Below, in pieces: positions 26,516 to 36,881 of a stretch of 46,560 bases of DNA. The first letter of the stretch is position 1. The number at the start of each line of letters is the position of its first letter. A program made the translations under genes and the position numbers. Under the pieces are notes generated by a model. That model searched no databases. It was not told the DNA's origin and was given only the letters and a program-made list of their open reading frames with translations. The DNA comes from Streptomyces sp. MZ04 (GTDB taxonomy: Bacteria; Actinomycetota; Actinomycetes; Streptomycetales; Streptomycetaceae): contig NZ_SRIC01000035.1 in assembly GCF_004684775.1 (NCBI RefSeq), positions 1 through 46,560 on the forward strand, written 5' to 3'.

Positions 26516-26794
26516 ATGGCCATCGAGGTCCGCATCCCGACCATCCTCCGCACCTACACCGACGGCGAGAAGGCCGTCCAGGGCAGTGGTGACACCCTCG
26601 CCGCGCTCTTCGCCGACCTCGACTCGCGGCACGCGGGCATCGCCGAGCGCATCGTCGACGGCGACAAGCTGCGCCGCTTCGTGAACGTGTACCTGAACGA
26701 CGAGGACGTCCGCTTCCTGGACGGCATCACCACCAAGCTCACCGACGGCGACAACGTCACGATCCTCCCGGCCGTGGCCGGCGGCATGGTCTGA
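26516..26794 (+). CDS. cysO: Sulfur carrier protein CysO
   Basis: A 92-residue ubiquitin-like (ThiS/MoaD) sulphur carrier. It matches mycobacterial CysO: IPTILR near the start, RRFVNVYLNDEDVRFLDG in the middle and VTILPAVAGG at the end. The thiocarboxylate must form on the second Gly, but this protein continues with Met-Val after the Gly-Gly, so it needs proteolytic trimming, presumably by Mec. AGGAG lies 9 nt before the ATG. cysM starts 6 nt after its stop. Confidence 0.93.
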   Translation: MAIEVRIPTILRTYTDGEKAVQGSGDTLAALFADLDSRHAGIAERIVDGDKLRRFVNVYLNDEDVRFLDGITTKLTDGDNVTILPAVAGGMV

Positions 26795-27763
<969 letters not shown>

Positions 27764-27777
27764 GGGTCTCTGAGGCT

Positions 27778-27835
27778 CCCTCACAAACGCCGGACGGGCT
27801 GGATCTTTTTCCAGCCCGTCCGGCGTTTGTGAGGG
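27778..27835 (+). terminator. Terminator of cysM (repeat-derived)
   Basis: A perfect 25-bp stem (27778-27802 with 27811-27835) around an 8-nt loop ATCTTTTT. Its stem contains the core of the dispersed repeat at 16184 and 46282. It would work on both strands, also ending the PemK-like gene. Confidence 0.85.
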
Positions 27836-27925
27836 CTACCGGCCAGGGCTACCGGCCAGGGCTACCGGCCAGGGCTACCGGCCAGGGCTACCGGCCAGGG
27901 CTGCGGGCCAGGGCTACCCCGCCAG
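27834..27925. repeat. 13-bp tandem array at the PemK-like stop codon
   Basis: GGCTACCGGCCAG five times perfectly (27834-27898), then variants at 27899-27911 and 27912-27925. The PemK-like gene (minus) stops inside the last unit (27914-27916), and each perfect unit repeats the same CTA (TAG on the minus strand). Confidence 0.9.
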
Positions 27926-28390
27926 GTACCGCACCTGATCCCAGAGTGCCGGGTCCACGATCCCCGCCCGCCTCCGGAACTCCCACACCGGCACGTCCCG
28001 CAACTCGTCCGTCTCCAGGAAACTGGGCCGGCCGTGCGCGTCCCCGACCGAGCCGGGCGGCAGCGGGATCACCCCGGCCCGCTCGTCGTGGTACTTACTG
28101 GTGATCTTCGCGACGACCGCGCTGTCGCCCCGCACGGACAGCACGAGACAGGGCCGGTCCTTGCCCCCGGGCCCGTCCTCGTACGGCACCTTCGCCCACC
28201 AGATCTCCGCGGGCTTCGGCGCGGGCACCGGCTGCCGCGCCCCCCGGGGCCGCGGCCGGCCCGGCGGCCGGGTGGCCCGCCCGCGAGGCCCGCGGGTTCC
28301 GCGAGGCCCGCGCCCCCAGCCGTCCATCAGCACGGCGACGACGGCAAGCACCACCACAGCGGCGAGCGCGAGCCACCATGACGTATCCAT
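27914..28390 (-). CDS. Membrane-anchored PemK/MazF-fold protein
   Basis: A 158-residue protein with an N-terminal membrane helix (about 4-22), a basic Arg/Gly/Pro linker (25-58) and a PemK/MazF-like domain (about 60-158) beginning PAEIWWAKVPYEDGPGGKDRPCLVLSV. The G-K-x-R-P-x-L-V-L pattern is the family's first strands. No antitoxin gene is adjacent and the protein is tethered to the membrane, so it is unlikely to be a classical toxin. The function is unknown. ATG 28390 starts the helix directly; longer ORFs upstream are not typical. Confidence 0.75.
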   Translation of the reverse strand: MDTSWWLALAAVVVLAVVAVLMDGWGRGPRGTRGPRGRATRPPGRPRPRGARQPVPAPKPAEIWWAKVPYEDGPGGKDRPCLVLSVRGDSAVVAKITSKYHDERAGVIPLPPGSVGDAHGRPSFLETDELRDVPVWEFRRRAGIVDPALWDQVRYLAG

Positions 28391-28434
28391 ACCGCTGACG
28401 GTACCGGCGCGCACCCCCTCCCGCGCTCGGCTCC

Positions 28435-28725
28435 CTACGGGGCCGCCGGGATCAGGGAGTTGTGAAGCTCGACGACCACGGTGTCGAACGGCGGCGCTCC
28501 AAGCTCCGTCGCGGCCGGGACGACCGTCCCGTCCAGGAAGCGCCGGAACGCGTCTTCCGACTCCCATACGTCGATGACTTGCCAGCCACCCGCATCGCGA
28601 GGCGCCCCGAAGTGGGCGATGAGCCCGGCGGGTGGATTCGTGCGGTCCGGGATCACCCGGTCGAAGGTTGCCTCGTAAAGCTCCCGGGTCCAGTCGGCGC
28701 TTTGGTTGTGTACCAACACGGCCAT
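28435..28725 (-). CDS. ABM-like (dimeric alpha/beta barrel) small protein
   Basis: A 96-residue protein resembling antibiotic-biosynthesis-monooxygenase-type ferredoxin-like folds: AHFGAPRDAGGWQVIDVWESEDAFRRF is the usual 'quality-of-fit' strand-helix pattern of this group. ATG 28725 has GAGGAA 7 nt upstream. It is followed at 44 bp by the PemK-like gene. Proteins of this type range from heme-degrading enzymes to uncharacterised stress proteins, so no activity is claimed. Confidence 0.7.
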   Translation of the reverse strand: MAVLVHNQSADWTRELYEATFDRVIPDRTNPPAGLIAHFGAPRDAGGWQVIDVWESEDAFRRFLDGTVVPAATELGAPPFDTVVVELHNSLIPAAP

Positions 28726-29114
28726 GTGCGGATTCCTCGATTCACCGTTGGCGACAGCTCCTGCTTTCCGATCTTGCTTTCCGACGCTAAATCCGTACAC
28801 GGCCGACAGCGAGCGCAGCTGAGCCGCGCTGCGCCGTCCGGCGCAACGCGGCGTGCGTGCCCTGGACGTCCCCTGGACGTGCGCTGGATGTGCCCCGGGC
28901 CTGAACTCGAACAACCGGGCGCCGATGGCAGCCGAACCGGTGACAGCGCAGGTGAGTTCCCCCACAACGGCCCGCGACGGAGGAGCGACCGGCAGTTTTG
29001 CGCCTTACGCTCGACGGATCGAAGAATTCCACGAGAGCCTCGCGCAGGTTTTCTTCGCGAGCCCCCTCAAGGCCCCCGCACAACCCCCGTTTCGCCCCCG
29101 GAGGTTCCAGCTCC
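28726..29114. other. Intergenic region between ABM-like and MBL genes
   Basis: No gene is supported in these 389 bp. It contains a 13-bp-spaced direct repeat TGCTTTCCGA (28762-28771, 28775-28784) upstream of the ABM-like gene, a possible regulator site, and three degenerate CTGGACGT-type units (28863-28895). GGAGG at 29100-29104 serves the MBL gene. Confidence 0.45.
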
Positions 29115-29867
29115 ATGAAGCTCACCGTCGTCGGCTGCTCGGGGTCGTTTCCGTCCGCGGACTCGGCCTGCTCGAGCTACCTCGTCGAGGCCGACGGCTT
29201 CCGGCTGCTTCTCGACATGGGCAATGGCGCCCTGGGCGAGCTGCAGCGCCATGTCGGTCTCTACGACCTCGACGCGATCTTCCTCAGCCATCTGCACGCC
29301 GACCACTGCATCGACATGTGCGCCTATTTCGTGGCGCGCTACTACCGGCACGACGGCGGCCGCTGCGCCCCCATCCCGGTCTACGGCCCCGAAGGCACCG
29401 AGCAGCGTCTGACGACCGCGTACGCGGACACGCCGTCGGCCTCCTCGATGAGCGAGGTCTTCGACTTCCACACGGTCAAGCCGGCCTCGTTCGAGATCGG
29501 CCCCTTCACGGTCCGTACGGAGAAGATGCGGCACCCGGTGGAGGCGTACGCCATCCGCGTCGAGCACGGCGGCAAGGCACTCACGTACTCGGGAGACACC
29601 GGTGTGTGCGACGCGCTCGACGAACTCGCCGCGGACACCGATCTCTTCCTCTGCGAGGCGGCCTTCACGCACGGCAAGGAGAGCATCCCCGACCTGCACC
29701 TGACCGGCCGTGAGGCGGGCGAGTCCGCCCGGCGGGCCGACGCGCGGCGGCTCGTGCTCACCCACATCCCGCCGTGGACGGACCCGCAGGTCAACCTGGC
29801 GGACGCCCGTGCGGTGTACGGGGGCCCCGCCGAGATCGCGGTGCCGGGCAGGTCGTACGAGATCTAG
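29115..29867 (+). CDS. MBL-fold metallohydrolase, Rv1339-like (possible cAMP phosphodiesterase)
   Basis: A 250-residue metallo-beta-lactamase-fold enzyme with the metal motif HLHADH (His59, His61, Asp63, His64), GDTG in the second metal strand (about 157) and a late His (LTHIPPW). Its position between cysM and rph, as well as its length, match M. tuberculosis Rv1339, reported as an atypical class II cyclic-nucleotide phosphodiesterase; tRNase Z-like activity is less likely given the missing exosite. Start ATG 29115 with GGAGG 10 nt upstream. A bidirectional terminator separates it from nagE2. Confidence 0.82.
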   Translation: MKLTVVGCSGSFPSADSACSSYLVEADGFRLLLDMGNGALGELQRHVGLYDLDAIFLSHLHADHCIDMCAYFVARYYRHDGGRCAPIPVYGPEGTEQRLTTAYADTPSASSMSEVFDFHTVKPASFEIGPFTVRTEKMRHPVEAYAIRVEHGGKALTYSGDTGVCDALDELAADTDLFLCEAAFTHGKESIPDLHLTGREAGESARRADARRLVLTHIPPWTDPQVNLADARAVYGGPAEIAVPGRSYEI

Positions 29868-29881
29868 GGCGGCCCGCAGAG

Positions 29882-29933
29882 CACGACAAAGCCCCTCGCC
29901 GTCGGTACCGAAACGGCGAGGGGCTTTGTCGTG
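29882..29933. terminator. Bidirectional terminator between MBL gene and nagE2
   Basis: A perfect 21-bp stem (29882-29902 with 29913-29933) with a 10-nt loop, placed between two convergent genes. Confidence 0.9.
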
Positions 29934-29964
29934 TCGTCGCGAAGTGCGGCGGAGGTGCTTCGAC

Positions 29965-31230
<1,266 letters not shown>

Positions 31231-31312
31231 AACTTCCTCCAGTGGGCAAGGCGCCGCCTGGGACAGGGAAGTGGAAGACGGCGGCGTCTCCGGGGGTCAC
31301 GGCGCACGGCCG

Positions 31313-31345
31313 CATGGTCTACACCATTAAGTGGTGTAGACCTGT
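31313..31345. promoter_or_regulatory. Tandem DasR (dre) boxes of nagE2
   Basis: Two adjacent 16-mers match the dre consensus A(G/C)TGGTCTAGACCA(G/C)T: CATGGTCTACACCATT (31313-31328) and AGTGGTGTAGACCTGT (31330-31345). DasR is the GlcN-6-P-responsive repressor of GlcNAc uptake in Streptomyces. Confidence 0.8.
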
Positions 31346-31417
31346 TGTAGCACGGTGAAGGTGACGTAAGGAACCCACGAGTTTTGTGGGGTCGGCCATA
31401 ACGCGAAATGAACGACA

Positions 31418-31450
31418 AAAGTCCCCCGGATCGAGGATCCGGGGGACTTT
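31418..31450 (-). terminator. Terminator of nagE1
   Basis: A perfect 15-bp stem (31418-31432 with 31436-31450) and a 3-nt loop. On the minus strand it is followed by TTTTGTCG, 26 nt after the nagE1 stop. Confidence 0.9.
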
Positions 31451-31475
31451 CGAAGAGGGCGCGAGGGACGGGCGG

Positions 31476-32762
31476 TCAGGCCTTGGTGACGTCCTCGACC
31501 TCGTCCTCGGGCTCGCGGCCCGGGGTCGTCAGATCGAACTTGGTGATCGCGAAGCGGAAGATCACGTAGTACACGAGCGCGAAGCCCAGACCGATCGGAA
31601 TGATCATCCATGGCTTGGTCGCCAGGCCCCAGTTGATCACGTAGTCGATCAGGCCCGCGGAGAAGCTGAAGCCGTCCTTGACGCCCAGCCCCCAGGTCAC
31701 CGCCATCGAGACGCCGGTCAGCACCGCGTGCACGACATAGAGGAGCGGCGCGATGAAGACGAAGGAGTACTCGATCGGCTCGGTGATGCCCGTGACGAAC
31801 GACGTCAGCGCCAGCGAGACCATCATGCCGCCGACCGCCTTGCGCCGCTCCGGCCGCGCGCAGTGGTACATCGCGAGGCAGGCCGCAGGGAGGGCGAACA
31901 TCATGATCGGGAAGAAGCCGGTCTGGTAGATGCCGGCGCTCGGGTCCCCGCTGAGGAACATGTTGATGTCGCCGTGCACCGTGGTGCCGTCCGGCTTGGT
32001 GTACGAGCCGAACTGGAACCACAGCGGGACGTTCAGGAACTGGTGCAGGCCGATCACGAGCAGGGCGCGGTTGGCGACACCGAAGATGCCCGAACCCCAA
32101 GCACCCAGATCCTCCAGCCAGTTGGAGAAGCTCTCCAGGCCGTCACCGACCGGCGGCCAGACCCACAGGCACAGCACCGCGAAGACGATGCCGATGAACG
32201 CCATGATGATGGGGACGAGCCGGCGGCCGTTGAAGAAGCCGAGCCAGGAGACCAGCTTGGTGCGGTGGTAGCGGACCCAGAAGAAGGACGCGAGCAGGCC
32301 CATGATGATGCCGCCGAAGACGCCCGGGTTCTGGTACGTGTAGACGGTCACGGTCCCGTCCTCGATCTGACAGCCCGTCATCACCGCCTTCGACCCGCCC
32401 GGGCAGTCGACCGGGAACGCGCGCAGCACACCCCGGTAGACGAGGAAGCCGGCCACCGCCGCGAGCGCCGTCGAGCCGTCCGCCTTCTTGGCCATGCCGA
32501 TCGCGACACCGATGCAGAACAGCAGCGGCAGACCCAGGTCGGCGTCGAGCAGGGCGCCGCCCGCGCCCGCGAAGACCCTGGCGACATCGGTCCAGCCGAG
32601 GCCGTCGTCGCCGAAGACGTCGGGCTGCCCGAGGCGGTTGACGATGCCGGCGGCAGGGAGCACGGCGATGGGCAACTGCAGGCTGCGCCCCATCTTCTGG
32701 AGGCCTTGGAAGAAGGTGTTCCAGGGGCTCGACCGGGGTGCTGCGGCAGCGTTCGCGCTCAT
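31476..32762 (-). CDS. nagE1: PTS N-acetylglucosamine permease paralogue, EIIC (NagE1)
   Basis: A 428-residue EIIC closely related to nagE2, sharing PIAVLPAAGIVNRLG, GVAIGMAKKADGSTALAAVAGFLVY, GIFGVANRALLVIGLHQFLN and TEPIEYSFVFIAPLLY. It differs by an insert around residues 119-137 with two Cys. ATG 32762 has GGGAGGA 7 nt upstream. A near-perfect dre box lies at 32805-32820. The paralogue is considered a minor or conditional transporter in S. coelicolor; its role here is inferred. It is divergent from nagF. Confidence 0.9.
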   Translation of the reverse strand: MSANAAAAPRSSPWNTFFQGLQKMGRSLQLPIAVLPAAGIVNRLGQPDVFGDDGLGWTDVARVFAGAGGALLDADLGLPLLFCIGVAIGMAKKADGSTALAAVAGFLVYRGVLRAFPVDCPGGSKAVMTGCQIEDGTVTVYTYQNPGVFGGIIMGLLASFFWVRYHRTKLVSWLGFFNGRRLVPIIMAFIGIVFAVLCLWVWPPVGDGLESFSNWLEDLGAWGSGIFGVANRALLVIGLHQFLNVPLWFQFGSYTKPDGTTVHGDINMFLSGDPSAGIYQTGFFPIMMFALPAACLAMYHCARPERRKAVGGMMVSLALTSFVTGITEPIEYSFVFIAPLLYVVHAVLTGVSMAVTWGLGVKDGFSFSAGLIDYVINWGLATKPWMIIPIGLGFALVYYVIFRFAITKFDLTTPGREPEDEVEDVTKA

Positions 32763-32804
32763 GGGCGTCCTCCCGGAACGAGCCAGGTTTGGCGGTCGTC
32801 GAAA

Positions 32805-32820
32805 ACTGGTGTAGACCAGT
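32805..32820. promoter_or_regulatory. DasR (dre) box of nagE1 and nagF
   Basis: ACTGGTGTAGACCAGT, 43 bp upstream of nagE1 and 165 bp from nagF. Apart from one central base it is a perfect palindrome matching the dre consensus. Confidence 0.85.
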
Positions 32821-32984
32821 TGCGGAACGGGTGGGGAAGCCGTCCCGGGAGGGGCGACACCTTGATCGTCATCATTGGGCACGAGTGCCGTAACCGCCCG
32901 CGAAGATGCTCCAACCGTGCGTTACCGTGACAAAGCGGACCTACGGTGTGGTGAGGCCGCGTCCTTAGGAACAGGGAGAACACC

Positions 32985-33218
32985 ATGGCCAGCAAGGCTG
33001 AGAAGATCGTTGCCGGGCTCGGCGGCATCGACAACATCGACGAGATCGAGGGCTGCATCACCCGCCTTCGCACCGAGGTCCACGACCCGAGCCTCGTCGA
33101 CGAGGCCGCGCTGAAGGCCGCGGGCGCCCACGGCGTCGTCAAGATGGGCACCGCGATCCAGGTCGTCATCGGCACGGACGCCGACCCGATCGCCGCGGAC
33201 ATCGAAGACATGATGTGA
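32985..33218 (+). CDS. nagF: PTS N-acetylglucosamine EIIB (NagF)
   Basis: A 77-residue phosphocarrier with active Cys24 in EIEGCITRLR, which accepts phosphate from EIIA and passes it to GlcNAc entering through NagE1/NagE2. EIIB is usually fused to EIIC; in Streptomyces it is a separate polypeptide shared by the two EIIC proteins, as here. GGGAG lies 8 nt before the ATG. TACGGT (32942-32947) is a possible -10. A hairpin follows. Confidence 0.95.
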   Translation: MASKAEKIVAGLGGIDNIDEIEGCITRLRTEVHDPSLVDEAALKAAGAHGVVKMGTAIQVVIGTDADPIAADIEDMM

Positions 33219-33237
33219 GTCTCTGAACTCACCGGTC

Positions 33238-33266
33238 AGGGGCCCCTGCCACATGGCGGGGCCCCT
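33238..33266 (+). terminator. Terminator after nagF
   Basis: Stem of 12 bp with one bulged T (33238-33250 with 33255-33266), 4-nt loop, 19 nt after the nagF stop and upstream of the rph start. Confidence 0.75.
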
Positions 33267-33293
33267 CAGCCATGTCCGGATAGGCTCAGCCGC

Positions 33294-34049
<756 letters not shown>

Positions 34050-34141
34050 GCAACCATCAGGCCCCTTAGGGGCGTTCTAACGAGTACGGGCGCGCGGGCC
34101 AAGCCGTGCGCCCGTCCGCACCCCTGGGGAGGGACCGAACC

Positions 34142-34537
34142 ATGGCCGCGCGCCACCGCCGTATCGCCACCGCCGTCACCGCCGTCCTGATCGCCGTGCC
34201 GGCAGGTATCGGCCTCGTCGGCTGCGACGCCGTCAACAAGGCGATGGACTGCGTCCAGACCGCCGACTCGATCGCCGACAGCGTCGATGACCTGAAGACG
34301 GCCGTCGAGGGCGCGGCCAACGACCCGACACAGGCCGACAAGGCGCTCGACGACATCGGCAAGAACCTCGACGAGATCGGCGACAAGACCGACGACGCCG
34401 ACGTGGACAAGGCCGTCGACAACGTCGACAAGGCCGTCGACAACGTCCGCCAGGCCATCAAGGACGGCGACGCGACACCGGACGTCGGCCCGGTGATAGA
34501 TGCGGCCGGCGAACTGACCAAGGTCTGCACGCCGTAG
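34142..34537 (+). CDS. Small helical lipoprotein
   Basis: A 131-residue protein with a signal peptide ending in lipobox L-V-G-C (Cys about residue 28), so it is anchored outside the membrane. The mature part is acidic and strongly helical with an internal repeat DKAVDNV twice (about 93-106), suggesting a coiled coil. Four Cys in total are present, including one near the C-terminus that could form a disulfide. No family is recognised. GGGGAGGG lies 8 nt before the ATG. It separates rph from rdgB. Confidence 0.75.
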   Translation: MAARHRRIATAVTAVLIAVPAGIGLVGCDAVNKAMDCVQTADSIADSVDDLKTAVEGAANDPTQADKALDDIGKNLDEIGDKTDDADVDKAVDNVDKAVDNVRQAIKDGDATPDVGPVIDAAGELTKVCTP

Positions 34538-34565
34538 CGGAAAGCGGGCGCGGATACTGGTGGCC

Positions 34566-35171
34566 ATGACCCGCCTCATCCTCGCCACCCGCAACACCGG
34601 CAAGATCACGGAACTCAGGTCGATCCTCGCCGACGCAGGTCTGCCTCACGACCTCGTCGGCGCGGACGCGTACCCCGAGATCCCCGACGTCAGAGAAACC
34701 GGCGTGACTTTCGCCGAGAACGCCCTGCTGAAGGCGCACGCGCTCGCCCGCGCCACCGGCCTCCCCGCCGTCGCCGACGACTCCGGCCTCTGCGTCGACG
34801 TACTCGGCGGCGCCCCCGGCATCTTCTCCGCCCGCTGGGCGGGCAAGCACGGCGACGACCGCGCGAACCTGGACCTCCTCCTGGCCCAACTCGCCGACAT
34901 CGACGCCGACATCCACCGCGCGGCCCACTTCGCCTGCGCGGCGGCCCTGGCCCTGCCGGACGGCCGCGAGCGGGTGGTGGAGGGCCAGTTGCGCGGTGTG
35001 CTGCGCCACGCCCCGTCCGGCGCGAACGGTTTCGGGTACGACCCGATCCTCCAGCCGGAGGGCGAGACGCGGACCTGCGCGGAGCTCTCCGCCGAGGAGA
35101 AGAACGCGATCAGCCATCGGGGGAAGGCGTTTCGGGCGTTGGTGCCGGTGGTCCGGGAGTTGTTGGGCTGA
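34566..35171 (+). CDS. rdgB: dITP/XTP pyrophosphatase (RdgB/HAM1)
   Basis: A 201-residue house-cleaning nucleotide pyrophosphatase that removes ITP, dITP and XTP. Signature motifs: TRNTGK (8-13), the catalytic region VADDSGLCVDVLGGAPGIFSARWAG and FGYDPIL near the C-terminus. ATG 34566 is chosen over GTG 34560 because TRLILATRN begins the first strand. A strong terminator follows. Confidence 0.95.
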   Translation: MTRLILATRNTGKITELRSILADAGLPHDLVGADAYPEIPDVRETGVTFAENALLKAHALARATGLPAVADDSGLCVDVLGGAPGIFSARWAGKHGDDRANLDLLLAQLADIDADIHRAAHFACAAALALPDGRERVVEGQLRGVLRHAPSGANGFGYDPILQPEGETRTCAELSAEEKNAISHRGKAFRALVPVVRELLG

Positions 35172-35182
35172 CGGGCACAGGA

Positions 35183-35220
35183 ACGGCCTGCGGATCGATC
35201 TTCCGATTCGCAGGCCGTTT
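35183..35220. terminator. Bidirectional terminator between rdgB and tRNA-Leu
   Basis: A 16-bp stem with one G-T pair (35183-35198 with 35205-35220), followed by T residues on the plus strand. It ends 3 bp from the tRNA 3' end, so it also terminates the tRNA transcript. Confidence 0.85.
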
Positions 35221-35223
35221 ATG

Positions 35224-35307
35224 TGCGGCGGAAGGGATTCGAACCCTCAAGCCCGATCAAGGGCCACAGATCCTAAGTCTGCTGCGTCGCCGTTGCGCCA
35301 CCGCCGC
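35224..35307 (-). tRNA. tRNA-Leu (anticodon UAG)
   Basis: An 84-nt tRNA on the minus strand. The acceptor stem GCGGCGG/CCGCCGC is perfect with discriminator A. The anticodon loop CTTAGGA gives UAG (Leu, CUA/CUG). The long variable arm fits class II tRNA-Leu, and the T-arm GGTTCGAATCC is intact. CCA is not encoded. Confidence 0.93.
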
Positions 35308-35370
35308 TAGCCGCCCGCCATCGTACCGGGCAGGCGGCTGAGGCTGACTGAGGGCTGGGGAGGAGGAGCC

Positions 35371-35838
35371 TCAGACCCCCAGGTCCCTGATGATCTTGGC
35401 CACGTGGCCCGTCGCCTTCACGTTGTAGAAGGCGTGTTCCACCTTGCCCGCCTCGTCGACCACGATCGTCGAGCGGATCACGCCCGTCACCGTCTTGCCG
35501 TACAGCTTCTTCTCGCCGAAGGCGCCGTACTCCTCAAGGACGGACTTCGACGGGTCGCCGACCAGCGTGACCTTCAGGCTCTCCTTCTCGCGGAACTTCG
35601 CCAGCTTCTCCGGCTTGTCGGGGGAGACGCCGATCACGTCGTAGCCCGCCGCCGCGAGGACGTCCAAGTTGTCCGTGAAGTCGCAGGCCTGCTTGGTGCA
35701 GCCGGGCGTGAGGGCGGCCGGGTAGAAGTAGACGATGACCTTGCGGCCCTTGTGGGCGGCGAGGGAGACGTCCTTGCCGTCGGCGTCGGGCAGGGTGAAG
35801 GCGGGGGCTGTGTCGCCGGGCTGCAGTCGCTCGCTCAT
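35371..35838 (-). CDS. bcp: Peroxiredoxin Bcp (thioredoxin-dependent peroxidase)
   Basis: A 155-residue AhpC/TSA-type enzyme reducing hydrogen peroxide and organic peroxides. Peroxidatic Cys47 is in TPGCTKQACDF, with resolving Cys52 five residues on, the atypical 2-Cys Bcp arrangement. GAGGAGA lies just before the ATG. It sits next to tRNA-Leu and is divergent from the DUF3618 gene. Confidence 0.95.
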   Translation of the reverse strand: MSERLQPGDTAPAFTLPDADGKDVSLAAHKGRKVIVYFYPAALTPGCTKQACDFTDNLDVLAAAGYDVIGVSPDKPEKLAKFREKESLKVTLVGDPSKSVLEEYGAFGEKKLYGKTVTGVIRSTIVVDEAGKVEHAFYNVKATGHVAKIIRDLGV

Positions 35839-35977
35839 CTTCGGTCTCCTCGCACGGGGTGTTCGTCAAAACGTGTGGTGATGGAGCCGAGCGTAATAGG
35901 GGTGCCGTGGGGTGCGGTGCGCGGAGAGCTGACAGACTGTCGGGGGTACAGCCGGACACGACCATGGAGGCAGCGCG

Positions 35978-36307
35978 GTGTCGGACACGTCGGATATCAG
36001 GACCCCGGCGCAGATCGAGGCGGACATCAAGCGCCGTCGCGAGACGCTCGCCGAGACGCTCGACGAGATCGGGGTGCGGGTCCACCCCAAGACGATCGTC
36101 GGGGATGCCAAGGCCAAGGTCGTGGCGGGCTTCGACAACTCCCTTGGTCGGGTGTACGTCGGGGCGAATCGGCTCATCTCCGATGTGAAGGGCAAGTTGG
36201 TCTCGGCGGACGGGGCGCCGCGGCTCGAGCGCATCGTGCCGGTCGCGCTGGTGGCCGTGGGGCTCGTGGGGCTGCTCACCGTGTCCTCGCGGCGCCGCAA
36301 GGGCTGA
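35978..36307 (+). CDS. DUF3618 membrane-anchored protein
   Basis: A 109-residue protein of the DUF3618 family: an N-terminal helical region TPAQIEADIKRRRETLAETLDEIGVRVHPK (about 9-38), a spacer and one C-terminal membrane helix (about 86-102) followed by positively charged SRRRKG, so the bulk is likely cytoplasmic or the tail anchors it. Function unknown. The GTG start has GGAGG 7 nt upstream. Confidence 0.85.
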   Translation: MSDTSDIRTPAQIEADIKRRRETLAETLDEIGVRVHPKTIVGDAKAKVVAGFDNSLGRVYVGANRLISDVKGKLVSADGAPRLERIVPVALVAVGLVGLLTVSSRRRKG

Positions 36308-36350
36308 CCCGGGATCGTACGGGCGTGTCCACGGCAGGTAGGTTCGGGGC

Positions 36351-36707
36351 GTGAGCGCCAACAGCCAGGGACGCGGTTCCCACGACGACAAGCTGCCCAT
36401 CCGGATGCTGCACGACCGTGTGCTCGTGCGGCAGGACACCGCCGAGGGCGAGCGCAAGTCGGGCGGCGGCATCCTGATCCCCGCGACCGCCGCCGTCGGC
36501 AGGCGTCTGGCCTGGGCCGAGGTCGTCGCCGTCGGGCAGAACGTGCGGGGTGTGGAGCCGGGTGACCGGGTGCTGTACGACCCCGAGGACCGGGCCGAGG
36601 TCGAGGTGCGTGGTGTCGCGTACGTGCTGATGCGCGAGCGTGATCTGCATGCCGTGGCCGCCGATCGGTTCGAGGGGTCGGAGGACTCGACGGGTCTTTA
36701 TCTGTAG
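36351..36707 (+). CDS. GroES-family co-chaperonin paralogue
   Basis: A 118-residue GroES-fold protein: LPIRMLHDRVLVRQD, the mobile-loop region GERKSGGGILIPATA, GDRVLYDPEDRAEVEV. It is longer than canonical GroES (about 100) with an added N-terminus and divergent C-terminus, and no groEL is adjacent, so it is a paralogue rather than the housekeeping GroES. TAGGTT (36339-36344) lies 6 nt before the GTG start, indicating a leaderless mRNA. Confidence 0.85.
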   Translation: MSANSQGRGSHDDKLPIRMLHDRVLVRQDTAEGERKSGGGILIPATAAVGRRLAWAEVVAVGQNVRGVEPGDRVLYDPEDRAEVEVRGVAYVLMRERDLHAVAADRFEGSEDSTGLYL

Positions 36708-36728
36708 CAGTCCCGTTCTACGACTCCG

Positions 36729-36762
36729 AAAGGGGCTGGTGACCATCGTCACCAGCCCCTTT
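36729..36762 (+). terminator. Terminator after the GroES paralogue
   Basis: A perfect 15-bp stem (36729-36743 with 36748-36762), 4-nt loop and a TTTT tail. Confidence 0.9.
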
Positions 36763-36787
36763 TGCGTGTTCTTTGCTACCTTTGAGG

Positions 36788-36833
36788 GACCCGACGAGAC
36801 GCGCCGTACCGGGTTTTCGCAAAGACGACGCAC
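36788..36833 (+). promoter_or_regulatory. Guanidine-III (ykkC-III) riboswitch
   Basis: The segment CCGACGAGACGCGCCGTACC (36791-36810), then GGG and AAGACGACGC (36822-36831), matches the ykkC-III consensus: ACGAGR-GCGCCGUACC-GG...AAGACGRCGC. P1 is ACCCG (36789-36793) with CGGGT (36810-36814); the pseudoknot is GCGCCGT (36801-36807) with ACGACGC (36825-36831), one A-C mismatch. It lies 49 nt before the gdx start, whose ribosome-binding site is GGAGG. Confidence 0.88.
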
Positions 36834-36881
36834 CCCCATCAAGAACGCGATCGAGCGTTCCTACGTGTCGGAGGTGCCGTC

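Noticed and set aside
27834..27925. Possible CRISPR or iteron origin
   Set aside because: The 13-bp units are directly adjacent without spacers, no cas or rep genes are nearby, and no AT-rich region is present.
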